A stretch of DNA of 64,000 bases from JBAZQS01 sp041645075. GTDB taxonomy: Bacteria; Patescibacteriota; Patescibacteriia; 2-01-FULL-39-33. Below are positions 14,963-23,638 of the stretch, in pieces. The stretch lies in assembly GCA_041645075.1 (NCBI GenBank), contig JBAZQS010000002.1, positions 15,408-79,407 of the forward strand, in the 5' to 3' direction. The notes below the pieces were generated by a model that did no database searches, had not been told where the DNA came from, and saw only the letters and a program-made list of their open reading frames with translations. Both the position numbers and the translations under genes were made by a program. Positions within the stretch are counted from its first letter, which is position 1. Each line of letters starts with the position of its first letter.

Positions 14963-17635
14963 ATGCCAAGTCAAATTGAAAAAAAATGGCACAGTTTAAG
15001 TATGGCCAAAGTTTTTGCGTTGCTAAAAAGCGCAAAAGCCGGCTTATCCGGCGCCGAGGCAAAAAATCGGCAAAAAATTTACGGCTTAAATCGTCTGCCC
15101 AAAGAAAAGCCCTTTTCGCGCTTAAAATTATTGATTAGCCAAATAAAGTCACCTTTGGTTTATATTTTGTTTTTTGCCGCGATAATTTCACTACTGCTTG
15201 ACCACCTTACTGATTTTAGCGTCATATTTTTTGTCGTGGTGGTAAATACCATCTTTGGCTTTTGGCAGGAAAGCAAGGCCAACAAGTCCTTGGAGAAGCT
15301 GAAAGAAATCATCAAATACAAAGCCAAGGTCTTGCGCGATGGTTATGAAGTGATGATTGAGGCGGACGAACTGGTTCCCGGCGATGTTATATTGGTTTCG
15401 GCCGGCGATCGGATTCCGGCTGATGCCAGAATATTTATCGCCGATAATTTGCAGATTACCGAAGCCGCTTTAACCGGCGAATCAAATCCCTCAAAAAAAG
15501 GCGTCCGGGTTTTATCTGATAATGTGCCCTTGGCTGACCGGGAAAATATGGTTTATCTGGGCACCTTGGCCTCTCGCGGCAGCGGTTGGGCCGTGGTTTG
15601 CGCCACGGGCGGCAGAACAGAAGTGGGTAAGATTGCCGGGCTAATAAGAGAAGTTAGGGAAGAAAAAACGCCTCTTCAGAGAAAGCTGGCCCAATTCAGC
15701 AATTGGCTTACTTTAGTTATCGTTTTTTTATGCCTGTTAATTTTTATTATCGGATTTTTGGCGGGTAAGGATCCGATAGAAATGCTTATGTTCACGGTCG
15801 CCTTGGCCGTGGCCGCCATTCCCGAAGGATTATTAGTCGCGGTGACCATTATTTTAACGGTTGGCATGCAGTTTATTCTAAAACGGCAGGCCTTGGTCAG
15901 AAAGCTTATTGCCACCGAAACCTTGGGCAGCGTTTCCATTATTTGCGCCGATAAAACCGGCACCATTACCACCGGAGAAATGCAAGTTTCAAAAATTATT
16001 ACGGCCGACAAAGAATACGCCATTCCCCAGAGCGGTGAATATTTAAAAAAAGAAAAAGTGCAGGACTTAATTTTAAAAATTTCTGTTTTGTGCAGCAGCG
16101 CGCAAATTGAAAATCCCAACGCCGAATTGGAGGCCTTAAGGATTATCGGCGACCCCACGGAAAAGGCGCTTGTTTTAGCGGCCGTCCAATCCGGATTCAA
16201 TAAAGAGAAATTAGACAATGATTATACCAAGCAATCAGCCATTCCCTTTGATTCGCAGAAAAAGTTTATGGCCACGATTCATAATCATGCGAGTGAAAAC
16301 CATCAGCATGTTTTTGTTAAGGGCGCGCCCGAGATTGTCTTTAAATTTTGTCATCAGGTGTTGGTTGAAGGCATGGCCAAGCCATTAGACGTTAAAATGC
16401 AAGAGTATTTAAAAACCAAACATGAAAATTTAACCAAGAAGGGCTTGCGCTTATTGGGCTTTGCCTATAAAACCGGTCAATTTAAAAACATAGAGGCAGA
16501 ATTAAATGGCTTGGTTTTTTTGGGTTTTGTCGCCCTCAAGGATCCATTGCGAGAGGGGATTAAAGAAACATTTCAGTTGTGCCATCGGGCGGGCATCAGG
16601 CCGGTAATTATCACCGGCGACCATAAATTGACCGCTAAAGCGATTTTTGAAGAATTGAAATTGCCGGTTGACGGCAATATAATTGAAGGCAGCGAGCTTG
16701 ATAAATGGGACGACGAAGAATTAAAAAAGCAAGTAAAGCATATAGATGTTTACGCGCGCGTTGAGCCGATTCATAAATTAAGGATTGTCAAGGCCTGGCA
16801 AGCGTGCGATGAGGTTGTGGCCATGACCGGCGATGGCATCAATGACGCGCCGGCCATAAAATCGGCTGATATCGGCATTGCTTTGGGCAGCGGCTCGGAT
16901 GTGACCAAGGAAACAGCTGATTTGGTCTTATTGGATAATAATTTTAAGGTTATAGTGGCGGCTATTGAGCAGGGCCGGATAATTTTTGACAATATTAGAA
17001 AAGTAATTTTGTATTTGCTTTCTAATAGTTTTGCCGAAATGATATTAATTGCCAGTAGCATTGTTTTGGGTTTGCCTATGCCGATTTTAGTCACCCAAAT
17101 TTTATGGATAAATTTAATTACCGACGGCTTGCCTAATTTAGCGATTGCCTTGGAGCCCGGCGAAAGAGGGGTAATGGCCGACCGTCCTCGTCGGCGAAAT
17201 GAGCCGCTTTTAAGCCAGCAGATGAAAATTTTAATTTTTGTTATCGGCCTGATTGTAAATTTTATGTTGTTGGGCGTTTTTGTATATTTACTGCGAATTT
17301 CTAATAACCTTGATTATATTCGGACCATTATTTTCGCCGCGCTTGGAATGAATACCTTGTTTTATGTTTTCAGTATTCGCTCGGTTCGGCATTCAATCTT
17401 TGCGCAGAACCCTCTTAGCAATAAATATCTTAATTTTGCGGTTTTAACTTCGGTTGTTATATTGCTTGCCGCCATTTATGTTCCTTTTCTTCAAGAGGTC
17501 TTCCAGACCGTATATTTGGGGTGGACTGAATGGATGTTTGTGGTGGCGATTAGTATCATCCAGATAATGCTGATAGAATTAGTAAAATATTATTTTATAA
17601 TTAAAAGAAATAAATCCTTAAGCCATGCCCAGTAG
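14963..17635 (+). CDS. cation-transporting P-type ATPase (calcium-type, P2)
   Basis: 890 aa, the normal length for bacterial SERCA/PMCA-like pumps. It has the N-terminal cation ATPase domain, the TGES actuator motif (AALTGESNPSKK), the M4 motif AAIPEGLLVAVTI, the phosphorylated Asp in CADKTGTITTGEM (about residue 330), KGAPEIV in the nucleotide domain, MTGDGINDAPAIKSADIG in the hinge, and about ten membrane helices. The PEGL motif points to Ca2+ rather than heavy metals, though Na+/K+-type relatives share it. The last codons (AQ-stop) fall inside the left arm of repeat D. No SD site, unlike the block before it. Confidence 0.93.
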   Translation: MPSQIEKKWHSLSMAKVFALLKSAKAGLSGAEAKNRQKIYGLNRLPKEKPFSRLKLLISQIKSPLVYILFFAAIISLLLDHLTDFSVIFFVVVVNTIFGFWQESKANKSLEKLKEIIKYKAKVLRDGYEVMIEADELVPGDVILVSAGDRIPADARIFIADNLQITEAALTGESNPSKKGVRVLSDNVPLADRENMVYLGTLASRGSGWAVVCATGGRTEVGKIAGLIREVREEKTPLQRKLAQFSNWLTLVIVFLCLLIFIIGFLAGKDPIEMLMFTVALAVAAIPEGLLVAVTIILTVGMQFILKRQALVRKLIATETLGSVSIICADKTGTITTGEMQVSKIITADKEYAIPQSGEYLKKEKVQDLILKISVLCSSAQIENPNAELEALRIIGDPTEKALVLAAVQSGFNKEKLDNDYTKQSAIPFDSQKKFMATIHNHASENHQHVFVKGAPEIVFKFCHQVLVEGMAKPLDVKMQEYLKTKHENLTKKGLRLLGFAYKTGQFKNIEAELNGLVFLGFVALKDPLREGIKETFQLCHRAGIRPVIITGDHKLTAKAIFEELKLPVDGNIIEGSELDKWDDEELKKQVKHIDVYARVEPIHKLRIVKAWQACDEVVAMTGDGINDAPAIKSADIGIALGSGSDVTKETADLVLLDNNFKVIVAAIEQGRIIFDNIRKVILYLLSNSFAEMILIASSIVLGLPMPILVTQILWINLITDGLPNLAIALEPGERGVMADRPRRRNEPLLSQQMKILIFVIGLIVNFMLLGVFVYLLRISNNLDYIRTIIFAALGMNTLFYVFSIRSVRHSIFAQNPLSNKYLNFAVLTSVVILLAAIYVPFLQEVFQTVYLGWTEWMFVVAISIIQIMLIELVKYYFIIKRNKSLSHAQ

Positions 17636-17747
17636 TGAAAATTTGAACATTTGGTTGGGCAGATATTGTAGGGTTTTTACAAGATATTTACCAAATAAAG
17701 GTAAAAGTTTATAAAAAAATATAATTCAAATTTCTACTACTGGGCAT
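17625..17747. repeat. repeat D: 123-bp inverted-repeat element
   Basis: Terminal arms of 23 bp (ATGCCCAGTAGT... at 17625 and ...ACTACTGGGCAT at 17747) match with two mismatches; the centre is AT-rich with no open frame. This is the structure of a MITE. The left arm holds the stop codon of the ATPase gene; the right arm reaches the ATG of the next gene. Only one copy is in the window. Confidence 0.75.
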
Positions 17748-18345
17748 GCTGAATAACGTATTATTAAAAAATATCAATCTGCGCGAAGGCGAAAGGATAA
17801 AGAGGATTGTCCGGCGCTCAACCTGGCATTATTTCTGGCCGATAATATTGGCGATTATTTTAATTATTCTGCCCTTCTTTTTAATCTACCCGCTTTTCCA
17901 AAGGGGCTGGTGGGGGATGGCGATTTTTTTTCTCTTATTGATCTTCGGCGTTTGGCTTATTTTAAGAATTTATTTTTCTCATTTTTTCACGGTTTTCGTG
18001 ATGACTAATATGAGAGTTATTGATTTTGACCAGAGGGGATTATTTAATCAGGTTGTGACCGAGGCGCTTTATGGCAAGATTGGCGATGTTTCCTGCGAGT
18101 CCCGGGGCGCGGTCAATGCGATTCTACGTCTGGGCAATATTTATATCAATCTTTTAAATAAGGGACGGGTGAAATTAAAATTAAGCGCCATTAAAAATCC
18201 CCAGAGCGTGGTCGGCGATATTTTATATTGGCAGGAAAATTACCTAAAAGGCAATTCTGCCGGCGGCGCGCAAGCCGGATTTCTGCTTAATAAGATTAAA
18301 GAAAAGATGGGCGATGACGCTTTTAATAAATTGATTACCGATTAA
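17746..18345 (+). CDS. bacterial PH-domain (YdbS/DUF304-like) membrane protein
   Basis: 199 aa. Two membrane helices (about 29-48 and 54-76) are followed by a bPH-type beta region containing FVMTNMRVIDFDQRGLFNQVVTEALYGKIGDVS, the usual signature in which a local frame is converted by a tetrad of small loops. Such proteins are common in Patescibacteria and of unknown role. The start ATG lies at the very end of repeat D, so the native N terminus may have been altered by that element. A following Gly/Ala-rich C-terminal tail (GNSAGGAQAGF) is of unknown use. Confidence 0.75.
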   Translation: MLNNVLLKNINLREGERIKRIVRRSTWHYFWPIILAIILIILPFFLIYPLFQRGWWGMAIFFLLLIFGVWLILRIYFSHFFTVFVMTNMRVIDFDQRGLFNQVVTEALYGKIGDVSCESRGAVNAILRLGNIYINLLNKGRVKLKLSAIKNPQSVVGDILYWQENYLKGNSAGGAQAGFLLNKIKEKMGDDAFNKLITD

Positions 18346-18411
18346 ATAAATCCAGCCCCGTCTTTCGCGAGGGGCGGGGGTATTTCAAAGGTGCTGGATA
18401 AATGCTATAAT

Positions 18412-18843
18412 ATGCTTAATCGCTCACGGCGCAAAAATAAATATCATTTTTCTCGCGTTCAGATAATCATCGCCATTGGCAGTATTATTTTGATTTTTTT
18501 GATTGTCGGCATTATTAAAGAGAAGATTAACCGCCGCCAAATTGATAATGAAGTTGCCAATTTAGAGAAACAGGTTAAAACATCAGAAAAGGAAAATCTG
18601 GAACTTGGGTCTCTGATTGAAGAATGGCGCGGCGGGAGCCGAGTGGAAAAAGAAGCGCGTCTTAAATTGGGCCTAAAAAAGCCGGGAGAAAAGGTGGTGA
18701 TGATTATGAAAGAAACACCCAGCGCCCCCGAGAATATTATTAATAAAAATACCGAGATTATCGGCAATATTATCAAACCAAAGGAATTAGAGGGAGCGGC
18801 CAATCCCTTAAAATGGTGGCGTTATTTTTTTTCAAAAATATAA
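18412..18843 (+). CDS. FtsB/DivIC-like septum protein
   Basis: About 143 aa from the ATG at 18412 (a GTG at 18391 would add seven residues). A basic N terminus, one membrane helix (about 17-36), a coiled coil (about 40-75), and the short conserved stretch EKEARLKLGLKKPGEKVV typical of the DivIC/FtsB family. FtsB forms a complex with FtsL and FtsQ that activates septal wall synthesis; an FtsQ-like gene is present at 43288. A small hairpin with a TCGCGA centre (18356-18379) precedes it. No SD is evident for either start. Confidence 0.75.
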   Translation: MLNRSRRKNKYHFSRVQIIIAIGSIILIFLIVGIIKEKINRRQIDNEVANLEKQVKTSEKENLELGSLIEEWRGGSRVEKEARLKLGLKKPGEKVVMIMKETPSAPENIINKNTEIIGNIIKPKELEGAANPLKWWRYFFSKI

Positions 18844-18856
18844 ATAATTAATTATT

Positions 18857-20017
18857 ATGGCTCAACTATCTCCGGAAAAAAAAGTGAAGCTCAAAGCCGA
18901 CGTCCTCGCCGAATTAGAAGCTGATTCCCGCCGTCTTTCTGGTTTAAAAAATAATATTAGTGAAAAGCCACCGAGGGAAAAACGGACGGTTAAAATTTCC
19001 TCGGAGCGGATCGGCGAGGCGGTTCTTGAAGTCAATAAGCCGCTCAAAGAAAATTTACCAAATAAAATTAAGGTAAGATTGCCAAAAATTAATTTGCCTA
19101 AAAATAATCTTTTTTTCGCCATGATTAAAGGCGCCATTATTCTAATATCGATTATTTTGCTTGTTCTCGTTGTTGATATCGTCTTTATTTATAAATTCAG
19201 CTGGCAAGATAATTTCAGCTATCAGGTCGCTAAAATTTTTAATTTGCCGGCCGGCGCGGTTAACGGCCAGAACATTAAACTCATTGATTATTTAGATAAT
19301 ATTAGAGTCCTAAAAGTAGCGATAAGCAATAATCGGGAAGGCGTGGCTCTAAATTTGGGCGGGGGAAATAATGTCAATGAAAAAATATTTCAAATTTTAA
19401 CGGCCAATAATTTAGTGAAAGAACAGTTGAGAAAGTATAATAAAGTCGTTAATGAACAGGACTTGGACAATCCCCTGAAGGCCATAATTACCCAGCTGGG
19501 CGGCAAGCAAAAAGCCGAAGAAACCATCAGCCGTTTATATAATTTGAATTTGGGCGAATTTAAGGAAAAAATTTTAAGGCCGCTGATGGAGCGGGAAAAT
19601 TTGCAGGCCGCGATAATGAAAGATGAAAATTTAGAAATTAATAAGGAAGCGAAATTTAAAGCCGAAGAGGTTTTAAAAATCGCTCTTCAGCCAAAGGTGG
19701 ATTTTAAGGTCTTAGCCAAGCAATATACGGAAGACGAGGCGGGCATAAATACAGGCGGCGACTTGGGGCTGATTTCCAAAGGTGAAACCGCGCCCGAGTT
19801 TGAATCAATTGTATTTTTTCTGCCGCCACGCACGGTTTATGATAAATTATTTGTTAATAAAATCGGCTACTATATTATTAAGGTGGATGAAAAATTAACC
19901 GACCCGGAGAGCGGACGGGAAAGCGTGAAAGTTAGCGATATTTTAATTCGCGTTGATGTGGATAAATACATCAAAGGACTAATGGATAAAGCGGTGATTA
20001 AAAAGTATGTTCGGTAA
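18857..20017 (+). CDS. membrane-anchored PpiC/SurA-like foldase
   Basis: 386 aa. A cytoplasmic N-terminal region of about 90 residues, one membrane helix (about 94-116), then an extracytoplasmic chaperone part and a parvulin-type domain (about 285-350) recognisable by KVDFKVLAKQYTEDEAGINTGGDLGLI and KIGYYIIKVDEK. The usual parvulin opening strand (ASHILI) is not in place before the domain, so prolyl isomerase activity may be lost. Proteins of this type help secreted proteins to fold. It starts 13 bases after the FtsB-like gene, so the two probably form an operon. Confidence 0.75.
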   Translation: MAQLSPEKKVKLKADVLAELEADSRRLSGLKNNISEKPPREKRTVKISSERIGEAVLEVNKPLKENLPNKIKVRLPKINLPKNNLFFAMIKGAIILISIILLVLVVDIVFIYKFSWQDNFSYQVAKIFNLPAGAVNGQNIKLIDYLDNIRVLKVAISNNREGVALNLGGGNNVNEKIFQILTANNLVKEQLRKYNKVVNEQDLDNPLKAIITQLGGKQKAEETISRLYNLNLGEFKEKILRPLMERENLQAAIMKDENLEINKEAKFKAEEVLKIALQPKVDFKVLAKQYTEDEAGINTGGDLGLISKGETAPEFESIVFFLPPRTVYDKLFVNKIGYYIIKVDEKLTDPESGRESVKVSDILIRVDVDKYIKGLMDKAVIKKYVR

Positions 20018-20024
20018 ATATTTG

Positions 20025-20097
20025 AGCCACCCATCGGATTCGAACCGATGACCTACGCGTTACGAGTGCGTTGCTCTACCAACTGAGCTAGGGTGGC
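20025..20097 (-). tRNA. tRNA-Thr (anticodon CGT)
   Basis: On the minus strand: acceptor GCCACCC/GGGTGGC, D-stem GCTC/GAGC, anticodon loop CTCGTAA, T-arm ATCGG-TTCGAAT-CCGAT. No encoded CCA. The base pair closing the anticodon loop is A-C. Confidence 0.93.
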
Positions 20098-20100
20098 CTA

Positions 20101-20171
20101 AGCGGGATACGGGAGTCGAACCCGTCTTTCTACCTTGGGAAGGTAGCATTAAACCGATTAATTAATCCCGC
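20101..20171 (-). tRNA. tRNA-Gly (anticodon CCC)
   Basis: On the minus strand: acceptor GCGGGAT/ATCCCGC, an AT-only D-stem ATTA/TAAT, anticodon stem CTACC/GGTAG around TTCCCAA, T-arm ACGGG-TTCGACT-CCCGT. No encoded CCA. It lies four bases from tRNA-Thr and is transcribed first. Confidence 0.93.
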
Positions 20172-20210
20172 AGACAGTATATATAGTATATAATTTTTTG
20201 CCAAAAATCA

Positions 20211-21080
20211 ATGATTTTAAATATTATCTCATCAAAAAACAGCCAAAAGCACGGTTGGAGGCAATTTAAAACAAGTTATTTTGTTTTTTTTGTGATATTT
20301 ACGCCATTAATGGCTTTTTTCTTTCTCATAAATCCCGTCCGGGCGGAAAATTTTGTTTTTATCAGGCAGATTGAATATCCCTTGAATAAAAATTATATTT
20401 TAACCTCGCCGGCCGAGGAAATAACGTTTTCGGTGGCGGCCAACTCCATCGATCAAAATGCGGTGATTAAATTAATGCATTTGGCCGATCAGAAAAATAT
20501 CAGCGATTATTTTACCTATTCAGAAAATATTGAACCCGCCAGCGATTTGTACTATTTTGAATTTGTGAATAAGGACGGTTTTCAAAAAACCAGCTATTCA
20601 ATCCGGCCGAAAATTACCATCAAATACAAACCGGATAATAAATATAAAGAAATATATTATTACAGCTGGCTGTATTTAAAATTTTTAAAATTAGATACGA
20701 TTCGCGATACCATTAATAATACCCTAACTTTTGAAATTCCCGAGCAACAATCGCTTATTTTTGCTTTGTTTGATGAAAAGGAAATTGCGGGCAAGGCCTC
20801 ATGGTATGTCCATAATAAATATAAAAATCAATTAATCGCGGCCAGCGTGGATTTTGCCCAGGACGCGAAGGTAAGAGTCATAAATTCCGACAACAACAAA
20901 GAAGTTATTGTCACCATAAAGGATTATGGCCCAAAGAAATGTCCCGATTGGACCGAGAAAGAACAAAAAACCATGGGCCCCTGCCAAGATCGGCTATTGG
21001 ATTTATCAAAAACCGCTTTCAAAGTTTTGGCGCCGACCAGCTTGGGCATAATAAATGTGAAAGTAATGCCCGCGGAATAA
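20211..21080 (+). CDS. RlpA-like double-psi beta-barrel protein, secreted
   Basis: 289 aa. A signal peptide (hydrophobic about 24-43, ending VRAEN) is followed by an unrecognised region of about 150 residues. A C-terminal double-psi beta-barrel module starts at about 195 (GKASWYVHNKYKNQLIAAS) and includes VIVTIKDYGPKK and RLLDLSKTAFKVLA, the conserved end of RlpA-like folds. RlpA proteins bind or cut denuded glycan strands at the septum. The catalytic Asp position (DYGP) is retained. FtsE and FtsX follow 9 and 700 bases later, which fits a role in wall splitting at division. Confidence 0.75.
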   Translation: MILNIISSKNSQKHGWRQFKTSYFVFFVIFTPLMAFFFLINPVRAENFVFIRQIEYPLNKNYILTSPAEEITFSVAANSIDQNAVIKLMHLADQKNISDYFTYSENIEPASDLYYFEFVNKDGFQKTSYSIRPKITIKYKPDNKYKEIYYYSWLYLKFLKLDTIRDTINNTLTFEIPEQQSLIFALFDEKEIAGKASWYVHNKYKNQLIAASVDFAQDAKVRVINSDNNKEVIVTIKDYGPKKCPDWTEKEQKTMGPCQDRLLDLSKTAFKVLAPTSLGIINVKVMPAE

Positions 21081-21089
21081 AATACTAAT

Positions 21090-21770
21090 ATGATTCATTT
21101 AATCAAAGTAACAAAAAAATTTGAGGGCGAGACCGTGGCCCTAAAGGAGGTCGCGCTTCATATTGAGCCCGGCGAGTTTGTTTCTATTGTCGGCCAGTCG
21201 GGCTCGGGCAAAACCACCATTATCCGCTTATTGATCGCGGAAATCAGGCCGACCGCCGGTAAAATTATTATCGGCGGCTGGGATATTACCGATATCAAAC
21301 GCCGTCAAATTCCCATATTGAGGCGGCAAATCGGCGTAGTATTTCAGGATTTTAAATTATTGCCCAAAAAAACGGTATTTGAAAATGTGGCCTTTGCCTT
21401 GCAGGTTTCCGGCAGCGCCAAAAGCCGCATCAATAAAATTGTGCCGCAGGTTTTAAAAATCGTGGATTTGGAAGATAAGACGGGCCGGTATCCGCAAAAT
21501 TTGTCGGGCGGCGAAAAGCAAAGGGTGGCGATTGCCCGAGCCCTGATTCATCGGCCGAAAATATTATTAGCCGATGAGCCGACCGGCAATTTAGACGCCT
21601 TAAATTCAAAAGATATTATTGATTTGCTTTTGAAAATCAATGATTTCGGCACGACCGTGGTTTTGGTTACCCACAATAAAGATATTGTTAATTCGTTAAG
21701 AAAACGAGTCATCACTCTTGAGCGCGGCGTCGTTATCCAAGACCAGAAAGTGGGAAAGTATGTTTTATAA
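21090..21770 (+). CDS. ftsE: cell division ATP-binding protein FtsE
   Basis: 226 aa, typical for FtsE. Walker A GQSGSGKTT, Q-loop VVFQDFKLLPKKTVFENVAFAL (KLLP is characteristic of FtsE), signature [15 protein letters not shown], Walker [13 protein letters not shown], and an intact H-loop VTHN. With FtsX it forms the type VII ABC complex that activates peptidoglycan hydrolases at the septum. The M23 coiled-coil peptidase at 48692 is a plausible target. The gene begins nine bases after the RlpA-like gene. Confidence 0.95.
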   Translation: MIHLIKVTKKFEGETVALKEVALHIEPGEFVSIVGQSGSGKTTIIRLLIAEIRPTAGKIIIGGWDITDIKRRQIPILRRQIGVVFQDFKLLPKKTVFENVAFALQVSGSAKSRINKIVPQVLKIVDLEDKTGRYPQNLSGGEKQRVAIARALIHRPKILLADEPTGNLDALNSKDIIDLLLKINDFGTTVVLVTHNKDIVNSLRKRVITLERGVVIQDQKVGKYVL

Positions 21771-21786
21771 ATTATAAACCTTGATT

Positions 21787-22704
21787 ATGTTATTAGTCGC
21801 CATACACCGAAGCGTGCTTTTCGCCCTCCAATCATTTTGGCGAAATTTTTGGCTGTCTCTGGCCACGATTTTTATAATTTTTTTGGCGTTTGTCTCAATT
21901 AATTTTTTAATTTTTCTCAGCGCCGTCTCTGATTCGGCCATAAACGCGGTCAAGGAAAAAATTGACGTGTCAATATATTTCAAGCCCGATATCAGAGAAA
22001 GCAAAATCAACGAAGTCAAATCGCATTTAGAGACCTTGTCCCAGGTAAAAGAGATTACTTATCATTCTTCGGCGCAAAATTTGGAAAGTTTTACCCAGCG
22101 CCACGCCAGTGATGCGGTCATCAGCGATACCTTAAAAGAATTGGCGGGCAATCCGCTGGGCGCCACTTTAATTATTAAGGCGAAAGAATTATCCGATTAT
22201 CCCGAGATATTAAAGGCCGTGGACAATCCCGCCTATAATGAATTAATTGAAGAGAAAAATTATGACGACCATCGCGTCGTCATAGACCGCATTAACAGCA
22301 TTACCAACAACATCAGGCGAGGCGGGCTGATTATCAGCTTGATATTTGTGATCATCGCCATTCTCATTGTTTTTAATACCGTAAGAATCGCGATTTTTAC
22401 CCATCAAAATGAAATCAGCATTATGAAACTGGTGGGCGCGAGCAATTGGTTTATCCGAGCGCCATTTATATTGGAAAGCATATTTTCCGGCGTGATTGCC
22501 TGTTTATTGGCCGTGGCTTTGGTGTATCCCGTCTTATCGTTCATCCAGCCCCATCTTGCCAATTTTTTTGACGGCGCCGCTTTTGATCTGGTCGGCTATT
22601 TTAATCAGCGCTTCTTGCTTATTTTCGGCGGCCAGCTCTTGGGAATTATTCTTTTAAATATTATTGCCAGCAGCTTGGCTATTGGAAAATATTTGAAGGT
22701 CTAA
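21787..22704 (+). CDS. ftsX: cell division protein FtsX
   Basis: About 305 aa from the ATG at 21787 (a TTG six bases earlier is in frame). One N-terminal membrane helix, an external domain (about 48-170) with DVSIYFKPDIRESKINEVKSHLE, and three C-terminal helices with the pattern HQNEISIMKLVGASNWFIRAPFILE, which is diagnostic of FtsX. It directly follows ftsE. Confidence 0.95.
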   Translation: MLLVAIHRSVLFALQSFWRNFWLSLATIFIIFLAFVSINFLIFLSAVSDSAINAVKEKIDVSIYFKPDIRESKINEVKSHLETLSQVKEITYHSSAQNLESFTQRHASDAVISDTLKELAGNPLGATLIIKAKELSDYPEILKAVDNPAYNELIEEKNYDDHRVVIDRINSITNNIRRGGLIISLIFVIIAILIVFNTVRIAIFTHQNEISIMKLVGASNWFIRAPFILESIFSGVIACLLAVALVYPVLSFIQPHLANFFDGAAFDLVGYFNQRFLLIFGGQLLGIILLNIIASSLAIGKYLKV

Positions 22705-22709
22705 GCGGC

Positions 22710-22738
22710 TTGAAAAAAATAAAATTATTTGATATAAT
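22710..22738 (+). promoter_or_regulatory. promoter of the 24-aa basic protein
   Basis: TTGAAA, 17 bases, TATAAT preceded by TGA (extended -10), so a strong promoter. The next start codon is 28 bases downstream. Confidence 0.65.
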
Positions 22739-22765
22739 AATTAAGCTTAAAATATAAATATTATT

Positions 22766-22840
22766 ATGGCAAAAAGAAAAAGAGACCCGAGAGTTAAAGT
22801 GCCGATTTTAAAGCATACTTTAAAAAGAAAGAAGAAGTAG
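22766..22840 (+). CDS. very small basic protein, 24 aa
   Basis: The reading frame ATG...TAG encodes MAKRKRDPRVKVPILKHTLK plus RKKK: 13 of 24 residues are Lys, Arg or His. It has its own extended -10 promoter and its own terminator five bases after the stop, which argues for a real gene. Size and charge recall the 24-26-residue ribosomal protein bTHX and other rRNA-binding tails, but the sequence is not one I recognise. It lies just before tRNA-Gln. Confidence 0.65.
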   Translation: MAKRKRDPRVKVPILKHTLKRKKK

Positions 22841-22844
22841 ATTT

Positions 22845-22868
22845 TCTCCCCCACAATGGGGGAGATTT
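22845..22868 (+). terminator. terminator of the 24-aa gene
   Basis: TCTCCCCC pairs with GGGGGAGA around a short loop, followed by TTTAG; the T-run is short. Confidence 0.6.
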
Positions 22869-22883
22869 AGGAAAAAGAAATAT

Positions 22884-22954
22884 TCGGGGATCGTCTAATG
22901 GTAGGACAGTGGCCTTTGAAGCCATTAATTCTGGTTCGAATCCAGGTCCCCGAG
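22884..22954 (+). tRNA. tRNA-Gln (anticodon TTG)
   Basis: Acceptor TCGGGGA/TCCCCGA, D-stem GTCT/GGAC, anticodon stem GTGGC/GCCAT around CTTTGAA (anticodon TTG), T-arm TCTGG-TTCGAAT-CCAGG. No encoded CCA. Confidence 0.93.
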
Positions 22955-23000
22955 CAAATAACAAAATTAATTATATTTAATTAACTCAAATTAACTTAAT

Positions 23001-23636
23001 ATGGGAAATTTTAATCGAGATAATAAAAAATCTAGTGGCGGTTTTAACCGTGGATTTGGCGGTGGTAAATCGTTTGGCAATGAAAAGAGATTCGGCGGAA
23101 GAGACGGCGGTAAGCCGGCGATGTATAAAGCGACTTGCAGTGAATGTGGCGCGAGTTGCGAACTGCCTTTTAAGCCGACCGGAGACCGGCCCGTGTTTTG
23201 CCGTGATTGTTTTGGAAAACAGGGCGGCGGCGGCGGCCGGCCGAATAAATTCGGTGGTGAAAGACGCGAAAAACCTCGTTTTGAAGATAGACAAATGCAT
23301 AATGCGGTTTGCGCTAAATGCGGCAAGGATTGCCAAGTGCCCTTTAGGCCGACGGCCGGCAAACCTATTTTTTGCAATGATTGTTTTGATAAGGGCGGAA
23401 GCGGCTCGCCTCGCGGCGAAGCGGGCAGCAAAGATTCCTCTGGCGGAATCATGGAACAGATCAAGATGTTAAATGCCAAAGTTGATAAACTTATAAAAGT
23501 GTTAATTCCGAATGCTTCGGTAGAAAAAGTTGATAAATCGGAGTTTAGAAAAGAAGTAATGGTTAAAGAAGTCGTGAAAGGAAAAGCCAAAACAAAAATT
23601 GCGTCGAAAAAAATTTCAGCTAAAAAGAAAAAATAA
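23001..23636 (+). CDS. double zinc-ribbon (CxxC...CxxC) protein with Gly/Arg-rich and Lys-rich ends
   Basis: 211 aa. Residues 1-38 are a Gly/Phe/Arg/Lys-rich low-complexity stretch. Two similar ribbons follow: about 41-75 (ATCSECGASCELPFKPTGDR ... FCRDCF) and about 97-130 (AVCAKCGKDCQVPFRPTAGK ... FCNDCF). Then comes a short helix (IMEQIKMLNAKVDKLIKVL) and a Lys-rich tail. The fold is the CxxC-x-CxxC ribbon repeated in many Patescibacteria proteins, probably nucleic-acid binding. The role is unknown; RNA or ribosome association would fit the basic ends. Confidence 0.75.
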   Translation: MGNFNRDNKKSSGGFNRGFGGGKSFGNEKRFGGRDGGKPAMYKATCSECGASCELPFKPTGDRPVFCRDCFGKQGGGGGRPNKFGGERREKPRFEDRQMHNAVCAKCGKDCQVPFRPTAGKPIFCNDCFDKGGSGSPRGEAGSKDSSGGIMEQIKMLNAKVDKLIKVLIPNASVEKVDKSEFRKEVMVKEVVKGKAKTKIASKKISAKKKK

Positions 23637-23638
23637 GA

